From: Dermatophilaceae bacterium
GTDB taxonomy: Bacteria > Actinomycetota > Actinomycetes > Actinomycetales > Dermatophilaceae
Direction: 5' to 3'
Assembly (NCBI GenBank): GCA_013361975.1
Contig: JABFXB010000238.1
Coordinates: forward strand, 1 to 11,021
DNA length: 11,021 bases
Within the stretch, counting starts at the first letter, position 1, and every line of letters begins with the position of its first letter. The position numbers and the translations under genes were made by a program. This document shows positions 1 to 7,739 of this stretch, piece by piece. Under the pieces are notes generated by a model that saw only the letters and a list, made by a program, of their open reading frames with translations, ran no database searches and had not been told where the DNA came from.

Positions 1-2072
1 GCCACCGCGGCGACGAGCGCCACACCCATCTGCTTGATGATGAGGATGTCGCCGGCCACGAAGCCCGCGAAGACGATGACGATGAGCAGGGCGGCCGAGG
101 TGATGATCCGACCGGTGCGTTGCAGACCGAGCGAGACCGAGCGGTCGTTGGTGGCGCCGTGCCGGTGGAACTCCACGATGCGCGAGAGCAGGAAGACCTC
201 GTAGTCCATCGAGAGCCCGAAGCCGAAGGCGAGCACGAGGAACGGGACCATCGACTCGACCGCCCCGACCGACGAGAAGCCGAGCAGCCCCTCGAGGTGC
301 CCCTCCTGGAAGATCCACACGACGACACCCAGGGCGGCGCCGAGCGAGATGAGGTTGAGCAGCAGGGCCTTCACCGGCACGACGACGGAGCCGGTCATCA
401 GGAAGAGCAGCACGAACGTGCCGAGCACCACCAGCCCGACGGCATACGGGGCCCGGGCCGACATGGAGTCGAGGAAGTCGATCTGGCCCGCCGCCTGCCC
501 GGTGGTCAGCGTCTCGAACGGGGCGGTGCTGTCGCGCACCGCCGTGACGAGGTCCTGTGCCCGGTCGGAGGTCGGGCCACCGGCCACCCGGAGGTCGACG
601 CGCTGGTGGGTGGCCCCGAGCGGCTGGACGGTGACGCTCTCGACGCCCGGGGAGGCGCGGAACCCGTCGGCCCAGGCCGTGACGGCGTTCCGGTCGGAGG
701 ATGCGGCGACCACGGTGACCTCGGGCGCCGTGAGCGCGGGGTAGTCGCGCGCCAGGTTCTCGAAGAAGACCCTCTGGTCGGCGCCCTTGGGCAGCAGCTC
801 GGTGCCGGAGGAGGTGAGCTTCATCGACAGCGTCGGCAGCGCGAGCGTCACGAGCACGACGATGACCGCCGCGATGACGAGGACGGGTCGCCGTTGCACC
901 CCATGGGCGAGGCGCGAGAAGAGGCCGACGTCCGACGGTCGCTCGACAGCCTTGCGCGACAAGCGTTTTGCGCCCATGACGCAGAGCGCCGGAACGAGCG
1001 TGATCGCGACGACCATGGCGACGAGGACGATGGAGACGCCGGCGACCCCGATGGCGCGCATGATCGACGCCTCGAAGGCCAGCAGGCCCGCGAGGGCGAT
1101 CGCGACCGTCAGGCCCGAGAACAGGACGGTGCGCCCTGCCGTCGCCACCGTGCGCTCCGTCGCGCGCGTCACCTCCTCGCGCGTCGGCACGTCGTGCTGC
1201 CGGTGCGCGAGCTCCTCACGGAACCGGCTCACGGTGAGCAGCCCGTAGTCGATGGAGAGCCCGAGTCCGAGGAGCGTCACGATGTTGACGACCGTCGCGT
1301 CGAGCTCGACCGCGTGCGAGAAGCCGAAGAGCGAGGCCAGCCCCCCACCGATGGCCACGACCGCGCCGACGATCGGCATGCCGGCCGCGACGAACCCGCC
1401 GAAGACGAAGACCATCACGAGAAAGGTCAGGGGCAGGGCGATGCCCTCACCGCGCAGCAGGTCGCGCTCCACCGTGCCCGTGATGGCGGTGATCACCTTG
1501 TTCGAGCTGCCCAGCCGGCCCGTGCCGCCCATCGCCTCGGGCACCGCCAGCAAGGCCTTCTCGGTGGCGGACTCGGCCGCCTTCTGGGCGTTCCCGTCCA
1601 GGCGGGGGTCGAAGTCCACCACGGTGACGAAGCCGCCGGCGCCGGTGGACCCGCTCCGCAGCAGCGGCGCGACGGACGGGTCGGTGGGGCCCTCGGGCGC
1701 GAGCAGCGGCGACCGGACACCCTTGACGCCCGACACGGCCGCGACCGCGCGGGTGCGCTCGACGCCGGCCGCGACGACCTTCGGGTCGCCGAGGTCGACG
1801 CCCGAGACCTGCAGCGTCAGCGTCTGCAGCGTCGGGCGGCTCTCGGCGATGACGTCCTGCGCGCGCGAGGCCTCCGAGTCGACCGTCGGGGCACCGGAGT
1901 GGAGACGCTCGAACAGGGTCTCGCCGGTGACGCCGCCGACCGCGACGGCGAAGCACGAGACGGCGACGACGACCCACGCGAGGACCCACGACCGCGGGTG
2001 GCGGGCGACGAGCCCCCCGAGGCGGGCCAGCCGCGTGGTCGGGACCGGCCCGGCGGGAGAGGGGTTCAGCAC
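1..2072 (-). CDS. MMPL-family RND transporter, partial (C-terminus beyond window edge)
   Basis: Proton-driven inner-membrane exporter of the MMPL/RND superfamily; relatives export lipids or drugs, and the substrate here cannot be told. I read 690 codons from a GTG start at 2072 with no stop before the left edge. That start has GGAAGG (minus strand, 2086-2081) eight bases upstream. The first membrane helix is about residues 28-48, after an Arg-containing N-terminus typical of the family. A periplasmic domain follows (about 50-205), then a helix block (about 211-365), a second periplasmic domain (about 415-540) and a second helix block (from about 543). Both proton-relay Asp-Tyr pairs are present: GLSIDY (D275-Y276) and GLSMDY (D623-Y624), matching the duplicated DY pairs known from MmpL3. 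Some 30 or more C-terminal residues are probably missing. No regulator gene is visible beside it. Family is certain; substrate is not. Confidence 0.95.
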   Translation of the reverse strand, partial: MLNPSPAGPVPTTRLARLGGLVARHPRSWVLAWVVVAVSCFAVAVGGVTGETLFERLHSGAPTVDSEASRAQDVIAESRPTLQTLTLQVSGVDLGDPKVVAAGVERTRAVAAVSGVKGVRSPLLAPEGPTDPSVAPLLRSGSTGAGGFVTVVDFDPRLDGNAQKAAESATEKALLAVPEAMGGTGRLGSSNKVITAITGTVERDLLRGEGIALPLTFLVMVFVFGGFVAAGMPIVGAVVAIGGGLASLFGFSHAVELDATVVNIVTLLGLGLSIDYGLLTVSRFREELAHRQHDVPTREEVTRATERTVATAGRTVLFSGLTVAIALAGLLAFEASIMRAIGVAGVSIVLVAMVVAITLVPALCVMGAKRLSRKAVERPSDVGLFSRLAHGVQRRPVLVIAAVIVVLVTLALPTLSMKLTSSGTELLPKGADQRVFFENLARDYPALTAPEVTVVAASSDRNAVTAWADGFRASPGVESVTVQPLGATHQRVDLRVAGGPTSDRAQDLVTAVRDSTAPFETLTTGQAAGQIDFLDSMSARAPYAVGLVVLGTFVLLFLMTGSVVVPVKALLLNLISLGAALGVVVWIFQEGHLEGLLGFSSVGAVESMVPFLVLAFGFGLSMDYEVFLLSRIVEFHRHGATNDRSVSLGLQRTGRIITSAALLIVIVFAGFVAGDILIIKQMGVALVAAV

Positions 2073-2092
2073 GCGGATAGCCTTCCACAGTG
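2073..2092. promoter_or_regulatory. 20-bp divergent gap between the MMPL gene and rarA
   Basis: The two divergent start codons (GTG at 2072 minus, ATG at 2093 plus) are separated by only 20 bp. The gap holds the Shine-Dalgarno of the minus-strand gene (GGAAGG on minus, 2086-2081). On the plus strand it has TAGCCT (2078-2083), which fits the actinobacterial -10 pattern TANNNT and ends six bases before GTG 2090 and nine before ATG 2093. No Shine-Dalgarno for rarA is visible at normal spacing and no clear -35 is seen. A leaderless rarA transcript starting at 2090-2093 is the simplest reading; the minus-strand promoter would then lie inside rarA. Confidence 0.4.
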
Positions 2093-3493
2093 ATGTCGAA
2101 CAGCACCGAGGACCTGTTCGGGGCGGCCTCCGCCGCAGAGCGCGGGGACCAACCGGCGTCGGCGGGCGTGGCGCCGCTCGCGGTCCGGATGCGGCCGCGC
2201 AGCCTCGACGAGGTGCGCGGCCAGGGCAAGGTCCTCCGCCCGGGAAGTCCCCTGCGCCGGCTGATCGAGGGTTCCGGGGGTGCGGCCGGACCGCTCTCGG
2301 CCATCCTGTGGGGACCCCCCGGGACCGGCAAGACGACCCTCGCCCACCTTGTGGCCACCGTGGCCGACCGTCGGTTCGTCGAGCTGTCGGCCGTCACGGC
2401 CGGAGTCAAGGACGTGCGGGCCGTCATGGACGCGGCGGTGCGCGAGCGCGACCTCTACGGTCGCCAGACCGTGCTCTTCCTCGACGAGATCCACCGCTTC
2501 ACCAAGGCCCAGCAGGACGCCCTGCTGCCCGGGGTCGAGAACCGGACCGTCATCCTCGTCGCAGCGACGACCGAGAACCCGTCGTTCAGCATCATCTCCC
2601 CGCTGCTATCGCGCTCGGTCCTCGTCACGCTCGAGTCCTTGTCGGACGACGAGGTCGGCGACCTGCTCGGCGCCGCGCTGACCGACGAGCGAGGCTTCCA
2701 CGGTGCCCACACCCTCGCGGCCGACGCGACTGAGCACCTCGTGCGCATCGCCGGGGGCGACGCCCGCCGCGCGCTCACCTCGCTCGAGGCAGCGGCCGGG
2801 GTCGCGCTCGACGCGCAGCCGGCGGGGCGGCTGTCCGACGACCCCGTCGAGATCACCCTGGCCCACGTCGAGCAGGCGGTCGCCCAGGCGGCCGTGCGCT
2901 ACGACCGGGCCGGCGACCAGCACTACGACGTCGCCAGCGCCCTCATCAAGTCGATGCGCGGCAGCGACGTCGACGCAGCCCTGCACTACCTCGCGCGCAT
3001 GCTCGAGGCGGGGGAGGACCCACGCTTCATCGCCCGACGCGTCGTCATCTCGGCCAGTGAGGACGTCGGGATGGGCGACCCCACCGCCCTGCAGACCGCC
3101 GTCGCCGCGATGCACGCGGTGGCCCAGATCGGGATGCCCGAGGCGCGGATCATCCTCGCCCAGGCGGTCGTGCACAACGCCATGGCGCCCAAGTCCAACG
3201 CGGCATACGTCGGCATCAACGAAGCGATCGCCGACGTGCGCGCGGGGCGGGGTGGCGTGGTGCCGGCACACCTGCGGGGGAGCGGGTACGCCGGGGCGGA
3301 GCGCCTCGGCCACGGCAAGGGCTACGTCTACGCCCACGACGAGCCCGACGGCGTGGCCGCGCAGCAGTACCTGCCCGACGACCTGCACGACTCCGTCAGC
3401 TACTACCGGCCGACCGACCGTGGCTTCGAGGAGCGGCTCCGCACCCGCTGGGAGTGGCTCTCCGGGCGACTGGGCCGCACGCGCCGAAGCTGA
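2093..3493 (+). CDS. rarA: RarA/MgsA-type AAA+ ATPase (replication-associated recombination protein A)
   Basis: Cytosolic AAA+ ATPase of the RarA (YcaJ/MgsA, eukaryotic WRNIP1) family, which acts at stalled replication forks and interacts with the clamp-loader and single-strand-binding machinery in studied bacteria. Read as 466 aa from ATG 2093; an adjacent in-frame GTG at 2090 would add one residue. Visible motifs (466-aa numbering): N-terminal EDLFG, arginine-rich PLAVRMRPRSLDEVRGQ, Walker A GPPGTGKT (74-81), Walker B LFLDEIHRF (128-136), sensor 1 ATTEN (158-162), and the arginine-finger region LLSRS (near 174). The C-terminal tetramerisation domain carries the family hallmark KSMRGSDVDAALHYLARML, followed by EDVGMGDP. 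Length is normal for the family. It starts back to back with the MMPL exporter gene and has no good terminator after it. Confidence 0.96.
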   Translation: MSNSTEDLFGAASAAERGDQPASAGVAPLAVRMRPRSLDEVRGQGKVLRPGSPLRRLIEGSGGAAGPLSAILWGPPGTGKTTLAHLVATVADRRFVELSAVTAGVKDVRAVMDAAVRERDLYGRQTVLFLDEIHRFTKAQQDALLPGVENRTVILVAATTENPSFSIISPLLSRSVLVTLESLSDDEVGDLLGAALTDERGFHGAHTLAADATEHLVRIAGGDARRALTSLEAAAGVALDAQPAGRLSDDPVEITLAHVEQAVAQAAVRYDRAGDQHYDVASALIKSMRGSDVDAALHYLARMLEAGEDPRFIARRVVISASEDVGMGDPTALQTAVAAMHAVAQIGMPEARIILAQAVVHNAMAPKSNAAYVGINEAIADVRAGRGGVVPAHLRGSGYAGAERLGHGKGYVYAHDEPDGVAAQQYLPDDLHDSVSYYRPTDRGFEERLRTRWEWLSGRLGRTRRS

Positions 3494-3567
3494 TCGCCGA
3501 CGCGAGCCCATCCGACGCAACGCACTACCGAGGCGTACTTTCGCGTGCTCTTGGGTCCTGAAGGACA

Positions 3568-3598
3568 TTGTGTGGCGCATTCCGGTGTTTGGTAACGA
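3568..3598 (+). promoter_or_regulatory. Weak candidate promoter of the peptide-transporter operon
   Basis: Within the 271-bp gap 3494-3764 the stretch about 3535-3610 is clearly less GC-rich than its surroundings. TTGTGT (3568-3573) and TAACGA (3593-3598), 19 bp apart, are the best -35/-10 pair I can find; spacing is long and the match imperfect. Just upstream is a 12-bp inverted repeat, GTCCTGAAGGAC (3555-3566), that could be half of an operator. Neither matches a regulator site I recognise. A start near 3606 would give a leader of about 160 nt. Confidence 0.3.
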
Positions 3599-3629
3599 TT
3601 TGCCATCCATGACAGTCCCGCGGTTCGGA

Positions 3630-3735
3630 CGTGAGGCTCTCTGTGGCAGGCTCACGACGTCCCAGCGGGGGGGTGGAGCAGCGGAGGTCTGGTCCTCTCC
3701 CGCAGGCGGCGCGGGTGAAGACACCCCGAACCAGA
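3630..3735 (+). other. Structured leader region upstream of the transporter operon
   Basis: Several short complementary arms lie between the candidate promoter and the first gene. CGTGAG (3630-3635) can pair with CTCACG (3651-3656). TCTGGT (3688-3693) can pair with ACCAGA (3730-3735), enclosing CCCGC (3699-3703) with GCGGG (3711-3715). GGGTG (3713-3717) can instead pair with CACCC (3722-3726) across an AAGA loop, excluding the previous helix. These pairings are seen in the sequence; whether they act is unknown, and GC-rich DNA yields such stems by chance. I recognise no known riboswitch class. Confidence 0.25.
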
Positions 3736-3764
3736 TGTGATCCCCCCAGGATGGAGACAACGCG

Positions 3765-4802
3765 TTGAATGCCATGCCGGAGCCCTCAGCAACCGCGCTG
3801 AGCGAGGCATCCGATGAGAAGCCTTCGACGACCTTGCAGCATCAGGAGAAGCGCACCGGCCGTTCTCCGGGCCAGGTCGCCTGGGACCGTCTGAAGAAGG
3901 ACAAGGTCGCCATCATCTGCGCCTCCATCATCGTCTTCTTCATCCTGGTCGCGATCCTCGCGCCGCTCCTGACCGCCCTGCAGTCGGCCGACCCGACCAC
4001 CGGGCTCAAGGCCGATGCGACCCGTACCAACACCGACATCGTCGACATCAACGGCCTTCCGATGCAGGGGACGAGCGCCGCGCACTGGATGGGTGTCGAG
4101 CCGCGCCTCGGGCGTGATCTCTTCGCCAGGTGGGCCTACGGTGCCCGTCCGTCGCTCGTGATCGGCTTCGTCGCCGCCGCGGCCTCGACGATGATCGGCG
4201 TCACGCTCGGCCTCCTCGCCGGCTACCTCGGCGGTGTCGTGGACAGGGTGATCTCCTGGGTCATCGACTTCTTCCTCAGCCTGCCGATCCTCATCCTCAT
4301 CATCGCGATCGTCCCGATCGTGCAGAAGGGCTTCGCGGGCACCGGCGACCTGACCAACGAGGAGACGTCGGACATCCGGTTCTGGACGCTCATCGTCGTG
4401 CTGTTCATCTTCGGCTGGATGGGACTGGCCCGCCTCGTACGAGGTGAGGTCAAGAGCCTCCGGGAACGGGAGTTCGTCCAGGCCGCCCGCGCGATCGGTG
4501 TCCCGACCCGACAGATCCTCTTTCGCGAGATCCTGCCGAACCTCGTCGGTCCCATCATCGTCTCGGCCTCGATCGCCGTGCCGGCGTACATCGTCTACGA
4601 GGCAACCCTCAGCTACCTCGGCGTCGGCCTGGTGGAGCCCACGGCTTCGTGGGGGCGCACCATCTCCGACGCGCAGAGTCTCTTCTCGATCTACCCGCTG
4701 TGGCTTTGGCCGCCGGTCATCGGACTTTCGCTCCTCGTGCTGGCCCTGAGCCTGCTGGGCGACTCCATCCGTGACGCCTTCGACCCCAGCAGCCGCCGCT
4801 GA
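3765..4802 (+). CDS. Oligopeptide/dipeptide-type ABC transporter permease (DppC/OppC type)
   Basis: One of two membrane subunits forming the translocation path of a peptide-class ABC importer. Read as 345 aa from TTG 3765: GGAG (3753-3756, within AGGATGGAG) lies eight bases upstream, while the in-frame ATG at 3774 would be 17 away. The N-terminal cytosolic tail is about 45 residues. Six likely membrane helices lie near residues 47-69, 131-153, 162-184, 207-226, 260-282 and 315-333. The DppC hallmark GVEPRLGRDLFARWAYGAR (110-128) and the EAA loop that docks the ATPases (FVQAARAIGVPTRQILFREI, about 237-256) are clear. It is the first gene of the operon, ahead of the binding protein, which differs from the usual order. 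The substrate could be peptides, nickel or other SBP_bac_5 ligands; the sequence does not decide. Confidence 0.93.
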   Translation: MNAMPEPSATALSEASDEKPSTTLQHQEKRTGRSPGQVAWDRLKKDKVAIICASIIVFFILVAILAPLLTALQSADPTTGLKADATRTNTDIVDINGLPMQGTSAAHWMGVEPRLGRDLFARWAYGARPSLVIGFVAAAASTMIGVTLGLLAGYLGGVVDRVISWVIDFFLSLPILILIIAIVPIVQKGFAGTGDLTNEETSDIRFWTLIVVLFIFGWMGLARLVRGEVKSLREREFVQAARAIGVPTRQILFREILPNLVGPIIVSASIAVPAYIVYEATLSYLGVGLVEPTASWGRTISDAQSLFSIYPLWLWPPVIGLSLLVLALSLLGDSIRDAFDPSSRR

Positions 4803-4872
4803 CCCATCCGGGTCACCGGTCATCAGATGTTCCCGGCAAAGAGTCGGGACGAGCACAAGGGAGCACACAACA

Positions 4873-6648
4873 ATGCGCTGGACCAAAGTCCTGACCGTGG
4901 GAGCCGCGGCATCCCTCGGCCTCGTCGCGGCCTGCGGCGCGCCGACTGCCAACAACGGCGGCGCCGGTGGCACCAACGGGGGAGACAAGCCGGTCGAGCA
5001 GGCGGGCGCCGCCCTCGACCCCAACGCCAAGGGCCCGGCCCCGGAGATCCCCGGTGCCAAGCGGGGCGGAATCCTCACCGTCCCGTACAACAGCACGCCG
5101 GCGAACTTCGACCCGAGCGACCAGTTCTACCAGGACACGGCCGTCATCTTCTCGCTGACGCACCGTGCCCTGACGACCTTCACCCTTCGGGACGGCAAGA
5201 TGGTCCTCGTCCCGGACCTCGCGACCGACCTCGGCAAGGCGTCCCCCGACGGCCTGACCTGGACGTTCACGCTCAAGGACGGCATCAAGTACGAGGACGG
5301 CACGCCGGTCAAGGCCGCCGACGTCGTCTTCGCGGCCAAGCGCTCGTTCGACCCCGACCTCGCCGCCAACGGACCGACGTACCAGCGCGAGTTCTTCAAG
5401 GGTGGGGCCGGCTACCAGGGCCCCTACAAGGGTGACAAGAACTGGAAGGGCGTCGAGGCTCCCGACGACAAGACCGTCGTCTTCCACCTCGAGAAGCGCT
5501 TCGAGACGCTGCCCTACTTCGTGTCCTTCAACCAGTTCACGCCCATCCCGGAGGCGAAGGACAAGAAGGCGGACTACCAGCTGCACCCGCTGGCGACCGG
5601 CCCGTACATGTTCGACAAGTACACGCCGGGCACCGAGCTCACGCTCAAGCGCAACCCGAACTGGGACAAGAACACCGACCCGGCGCGCAACGACTACCCG
5701 GACGGTTACCACTTCAAGTTCGGCCAGGACGTCATCAAGACGCAGACCGCCATCCTCGCCAGCAACGGCGACGACGCGACGTCGCTCAACTGGGACGCCA
5801 TCGACTCCTCCCTCATCCCGCAGATCGAGGGCGAGAAGAAGGCCCAGTTCGAGGAGGGCCCGTCCTCCTGCGTGATCATGGTCAACATGGACGCGACGAA
5901 GATCCCGCTGCCGGTGCGCAAGGCGATCGCCGTGGCCTACCCGTTCGACTCGATCCACAAGGCCGCTGGCGAGACCTCGCACTCGTACAGCCCGACGAGC
6001 ACGATCATCCCGCCGCAGATCGCCGGCTACCAGAAGTACGAGGCCGAGGCGGCTCCGGGCTTCAAGATGAACGGCCAGGGCGACGGCAACGCCGCCAAGG
6101 CCAAGGAGATGCTCGCCGCGGCCGGCTACGGCCCCGACAAGCCCTTCGAGCTCGTGTACTACTACACGAACGACGACGACATCGCCCAGAAGGTCAACCA
6201 GGTCCGCAAGCAGAAGCTCGAGGCCGCCGGCTTCAAGGTTCAGGACATCGGTGTCCCGAACAAGGAGCGTCGCGCCATCATCGGCAAGCCGAAGGGCAAG
6301 TACAACATGCTCCAGTCGCCGCGTGGCTGGTGCTTCGACTGGCCGTCGGCCGACTCGATCATCCCGCCCACCATCGGCAGCGGCGCGCTCTCGCAGGGTG
6401 GCACGACGTTCGGCAACTTCTCCGACGCCAAGATCGACGCCGAGATCAAGCGCATCCTCAACCTCTCCATCACGGAGCAGGGGCCGGAGTGGGGCAAGAT
6501 GGACAAGTGGCTCACGGAGAACTACCTCCTGGCGATCCCGGACTACAACGACAAGGGCAACTCCGTCTTCGGCACGAAGGTGAAGAACGTCCACAACAAC
6601 CCGAACAAGGGCATGCCGGAGATCACCAAGATCTGGCTCGACCAGTAA
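4873..6648 (+). CDS. Substrate-binding lipoprotein of the SBP_bac_5 (peptide/nickel) family
   Basis: Extracytoplasmic binding protein that delivers ligand to the permease pair. Read as 591 aa from ATG 4873, with AAGGGAG (4857-4863) nine bases upstream, the best ribosome site in the operon. The signal peptide is MRWTK, then a hydrophobic stretch, then lipobox VAAC with Cys21 as the predicted lipidated residue, followed by a Gly/Asn-rich flexible linker. Family signatures are TWTFTLKDGIKYEDGTPV (129-146) followed by KAADVVFAAKR, and LKRNPNWD (258-265). The mature part has two further cysteines, C333 and C487. Longer in-frame starts upstream (from 4771) would put about 34 residues before the signal peptide and are rejected. 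The 70-bp spacer after the preceding permease holds a weak 5-bp hairpin (TCCCG 4831-4835 with CGGGA 4845-4849). Ligand specificity cannot be inferred. Confidence 0.95.
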   Translation: MRWTKVLTVGAAASLGLVAACGAPTANNGGAGGTNGGDKPVEQAGAALDPNAKGPAPEIPGAKRGGILTVPYNSTPANFDPSDQFYQDTAVIFSLTHRALTTFTLRDGKMVLVPDLATDLGKASPDGLTWTFTLKDGIKYEDGTPVKAADVVFAAKRSFDPDLAANGPTYQREFFKGGAGYQGPYKGDKNWKGVEAPDDKTVVFHLEKRFETLPYFVSFNQFTPIPEAKDKKADYQLHPLATGPYMFDKYTPGTELTLKRNPNWDKNTDPARNDYPDGYHFKFGQDVIKTQTAILASNGDDATSLNWDAIDSSLIPQIEGEKKAQFEEGPSSCVIMVNMDATKIPLPVRKAIAVAYPFDSIHKAAGETSHSYSPTSTIIPPQIAGYQKYEAEAAPGFKMNGQGDGNAAKAKEMLAAAGYGPDKPFELVYYYTNDDDIAQKVNQVRKQKLEAAGFKVQDIGVPNKERRAIIGKPKGKYNMLQSPRGWCFDWPSADSIIPPTIGSGALSQGGTTFGNFSDAKIDAEIKRILNLSITEQGPEWGKMDKWLTENYLLAIPDYNDKGNSVFGTKVKNVHNNPNKGMPEITKIWLDQ

Positions 6649-6661
6649 TCAGGCACTGACC

Positions 6662-6677
6662 GCCCCCCACAGGGGGC
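6662..6677 (+). other. Small intercistronic hairpin after the binding-protein gene
   Basis: GCCCCC (6662-6667) pairs perfectly with GGGGGC (6672-6677) across a CACA loop, starting 14 bases after the lipoprotein stop codon. Part of its 5' side (CCCCCAC, 6664-6670) could alternatively pair with GTGGGGG (6695-6701) in the larger hairpin downstream, so the two elements may compete. Confidence 0.55.
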
Positions 6678-6688
6678 AGCTGATACAG

Positions 6689-6730
6689 GCCGCGGTGGGG
6701 GTCCGGGTGATCCCGGACCCCCACCGCGGC
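6689..6730 (+). terminator. Perfect 19-bp hairpin between binding protein and second permease (partial terminator or RNA-stabilising stem)
   Basis: Arms 6689-6707 and 6712-6730 are exact reverse complements, 19 bp, with a TGAT loop. The stem is almost all G-C and there is no T-tract after it. It ends 10 bases before the Shine-Dalgarno of the next gene (GGAAGG, 6741-6746). In other transporter operons such stems after the binding-protein gene protect its mRNA 3' end and partly stop transcription, so that more binding protein than permease is made; that role is inferred here. A full terminator is unlikely because the permease and ATPases downstream belong to the same system. Confidence 0.7.
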
Positions 6731-6752
6731 GCCCGAACGTGGAAGGTTCCCC

Positions 6753-7739
6753 TTGCTGATCTACATCCTGCGCCGGCTGGCCTTGGCCCTGAGCGTGGTC
6801 CTGGCGACCATGGTGTCGGCGTTCCTGCTCTTCTTCGCCGCGCCCTCGGACCCCGCTCTCGCCCTGTGCCCGGAGTCCAAGTGTCCGCCTGAGCGGCTCG
6901 CTCAGATCAGCGCGAGCCTGGGCTTGGACAGACCGCTCAGGCAGCAGTTCTTCGAGTACTTCAGCGGCCTGTTCGTCGGCCGCGACTTCACCTACGCCGG
7001 CGACACCGTTCACTGCAGCGCGCCGTGCCTGGGGTTCTCCTTCCTGACCCGGCAGTCGGTCAACGACGAGCTCTTCTCGCGGTTCCCCAACACCGTCGTG
7101 CTCGCGATCATGGCGGCGATCGTGTTCGTGACCGTCGGCGTCGTCACGGGCATCGCAGCCGCGGTTCGGCGCGGCACCGCGGCGGACCGCCTCATCGTCG
7201 GCGCCTCGCAGGTGCTCGGCGCCATCCCGTACTACGTCCTGGCGCTCCTCGTGGCGCTCTACCCGGTCATCCTGTGGCACGTCCTGCCACAGTTCAGCCC
7301 GATGTCCGAGGGCTTCGGGCGCTTCCTCCTCGGGCTTCTGGCGCCGGCCCTGATCCTCGGCCTCGTCACGTCGGCGTCGTACACCAGGTACACCCGGAAC
7401 TCCATGCTCGAGACGCTCAGCATGGACTACGTGCGAACGGCCCGGTCCAAGGGCATCCCAGAGCGCACCGTGCTCTTCCAGCACGGCTTCCGCGCCGCGA
7501 TGAGCCCGATCCTGACCATCCTCGGCCTCGACATCGCCTACCTGCTCACCGGCACGCTCATCACCGAGCAGATCTTCGGCGTCGACGGCATCGGCCGTCG
7601 CACCATCCAGGCGTTCCGGTCGCAGGACCTCCCGGTGATCATGGGCAGCGTTCTCATGACTGCGGTCATCATCGTCGTCATGAACCTCATCGTCGACATC
7701 GGATACTCCCTCGTCGACCCGAGAGTGAGGCTGTCGTGA
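6753..7739 (+). CDS. Oligopeptide/dipeptide-type ABC transporter permease (DppB/OppB type)
   Basis: Second membrane subunit of the importer, 328 aa. TTG 6753 is chosen because GGAAGG (6741-6746) lies six bases upstream and the protein then begins MLIYILRRLA, the standard start of this family. The first helix is about residues 8-29; further helices lie around 113-135, 150-174, 191-208, 251-271 and 296-318. The EAA loop is about 225-250 (DYVRTARSKGIPERTVLFQH), and the family motif TEQIFGVDGIGR (271-282) follows. The external segment after helix 1 carries four cysteines, C39, C44, C88 and C92, in CPESKC and CSAPC, which could form disulfides. The gene overlaps the next one by four bases (GTGA), so they are translationally coupled. 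Confidence 0.93.
   Translation: MLIYILRRLALALSVVLATMVSAFLLFFAAPSDPALALCPESKCPPERLAQISASLGLDRPLRQQFFEYFSGLFVGRDFTYAGDTVHCSAPCLGFSFLTRQSVNDELFSRFPNTVVLAIMAAIVFVTVGVVTGIAAAVRRGTAADRLIVGASQVLGAIPYYVLALLVALYPVILWHVLPQFSPMSEGFGRFLLGLLAPALILGLVTSASYTRYTRNSMLETLSMDYVRTARSKGIPERTVLFQHGFRAAMSPILTILGLDIAYLLTGTLITEQIFGVDGIGRRTIQAFRSQDLPVIMGSVLMTAVIIVVMNLIVDIGYSLVDPRVRLS

Noticed and set aside
120..2093. Long plus-strand open frame (about 657 codons) opposite the MMPL gene
   Set aside because: Its product is a low-complexity run of Arg, Asp, Glu, Gly and His with no domain; it is the antisense shadow of a GC-rich gene whose own frame has clear MMPL motifs.
3609..3740. Possible 43-codon ORF in the transporter leader, ATG 3609 to TGA 3738-3740
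   Set aside because: By hand count about 12 of 43 sense codons end in A or T, far more than in neighbouring genes, and it has no Shine-Dalgarno; the nearby -10 candidate alone is not enough to call it.
3494..3764. c-di-AMP (ydaO-type) riboswitch or AdpA site upstream of the transporter
   Set aside because: The conserved riboswitch blocks are absent, and TGGCGCATTC (3573-3582) breaks the TGGCSNGWWY AdpA consensus at an essential G.
4771..4872. Longer N-terminus for the binding lipoprotein
   Set aside because: It would overlap the preceding permease and place about 34 residues before a good signal peptide and lipobox; ATG 4873 has a proper Shine-Dalgarno.
4813..6594. Long minus-strand open frame (about 593 codons) opposite the binding-protein gene
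   Set aside because: Composition is Val/Leu/Arg/Asp/Glu-rich without motifs, as expected for the reverse of a gene with nearly all codons ending in G or C.
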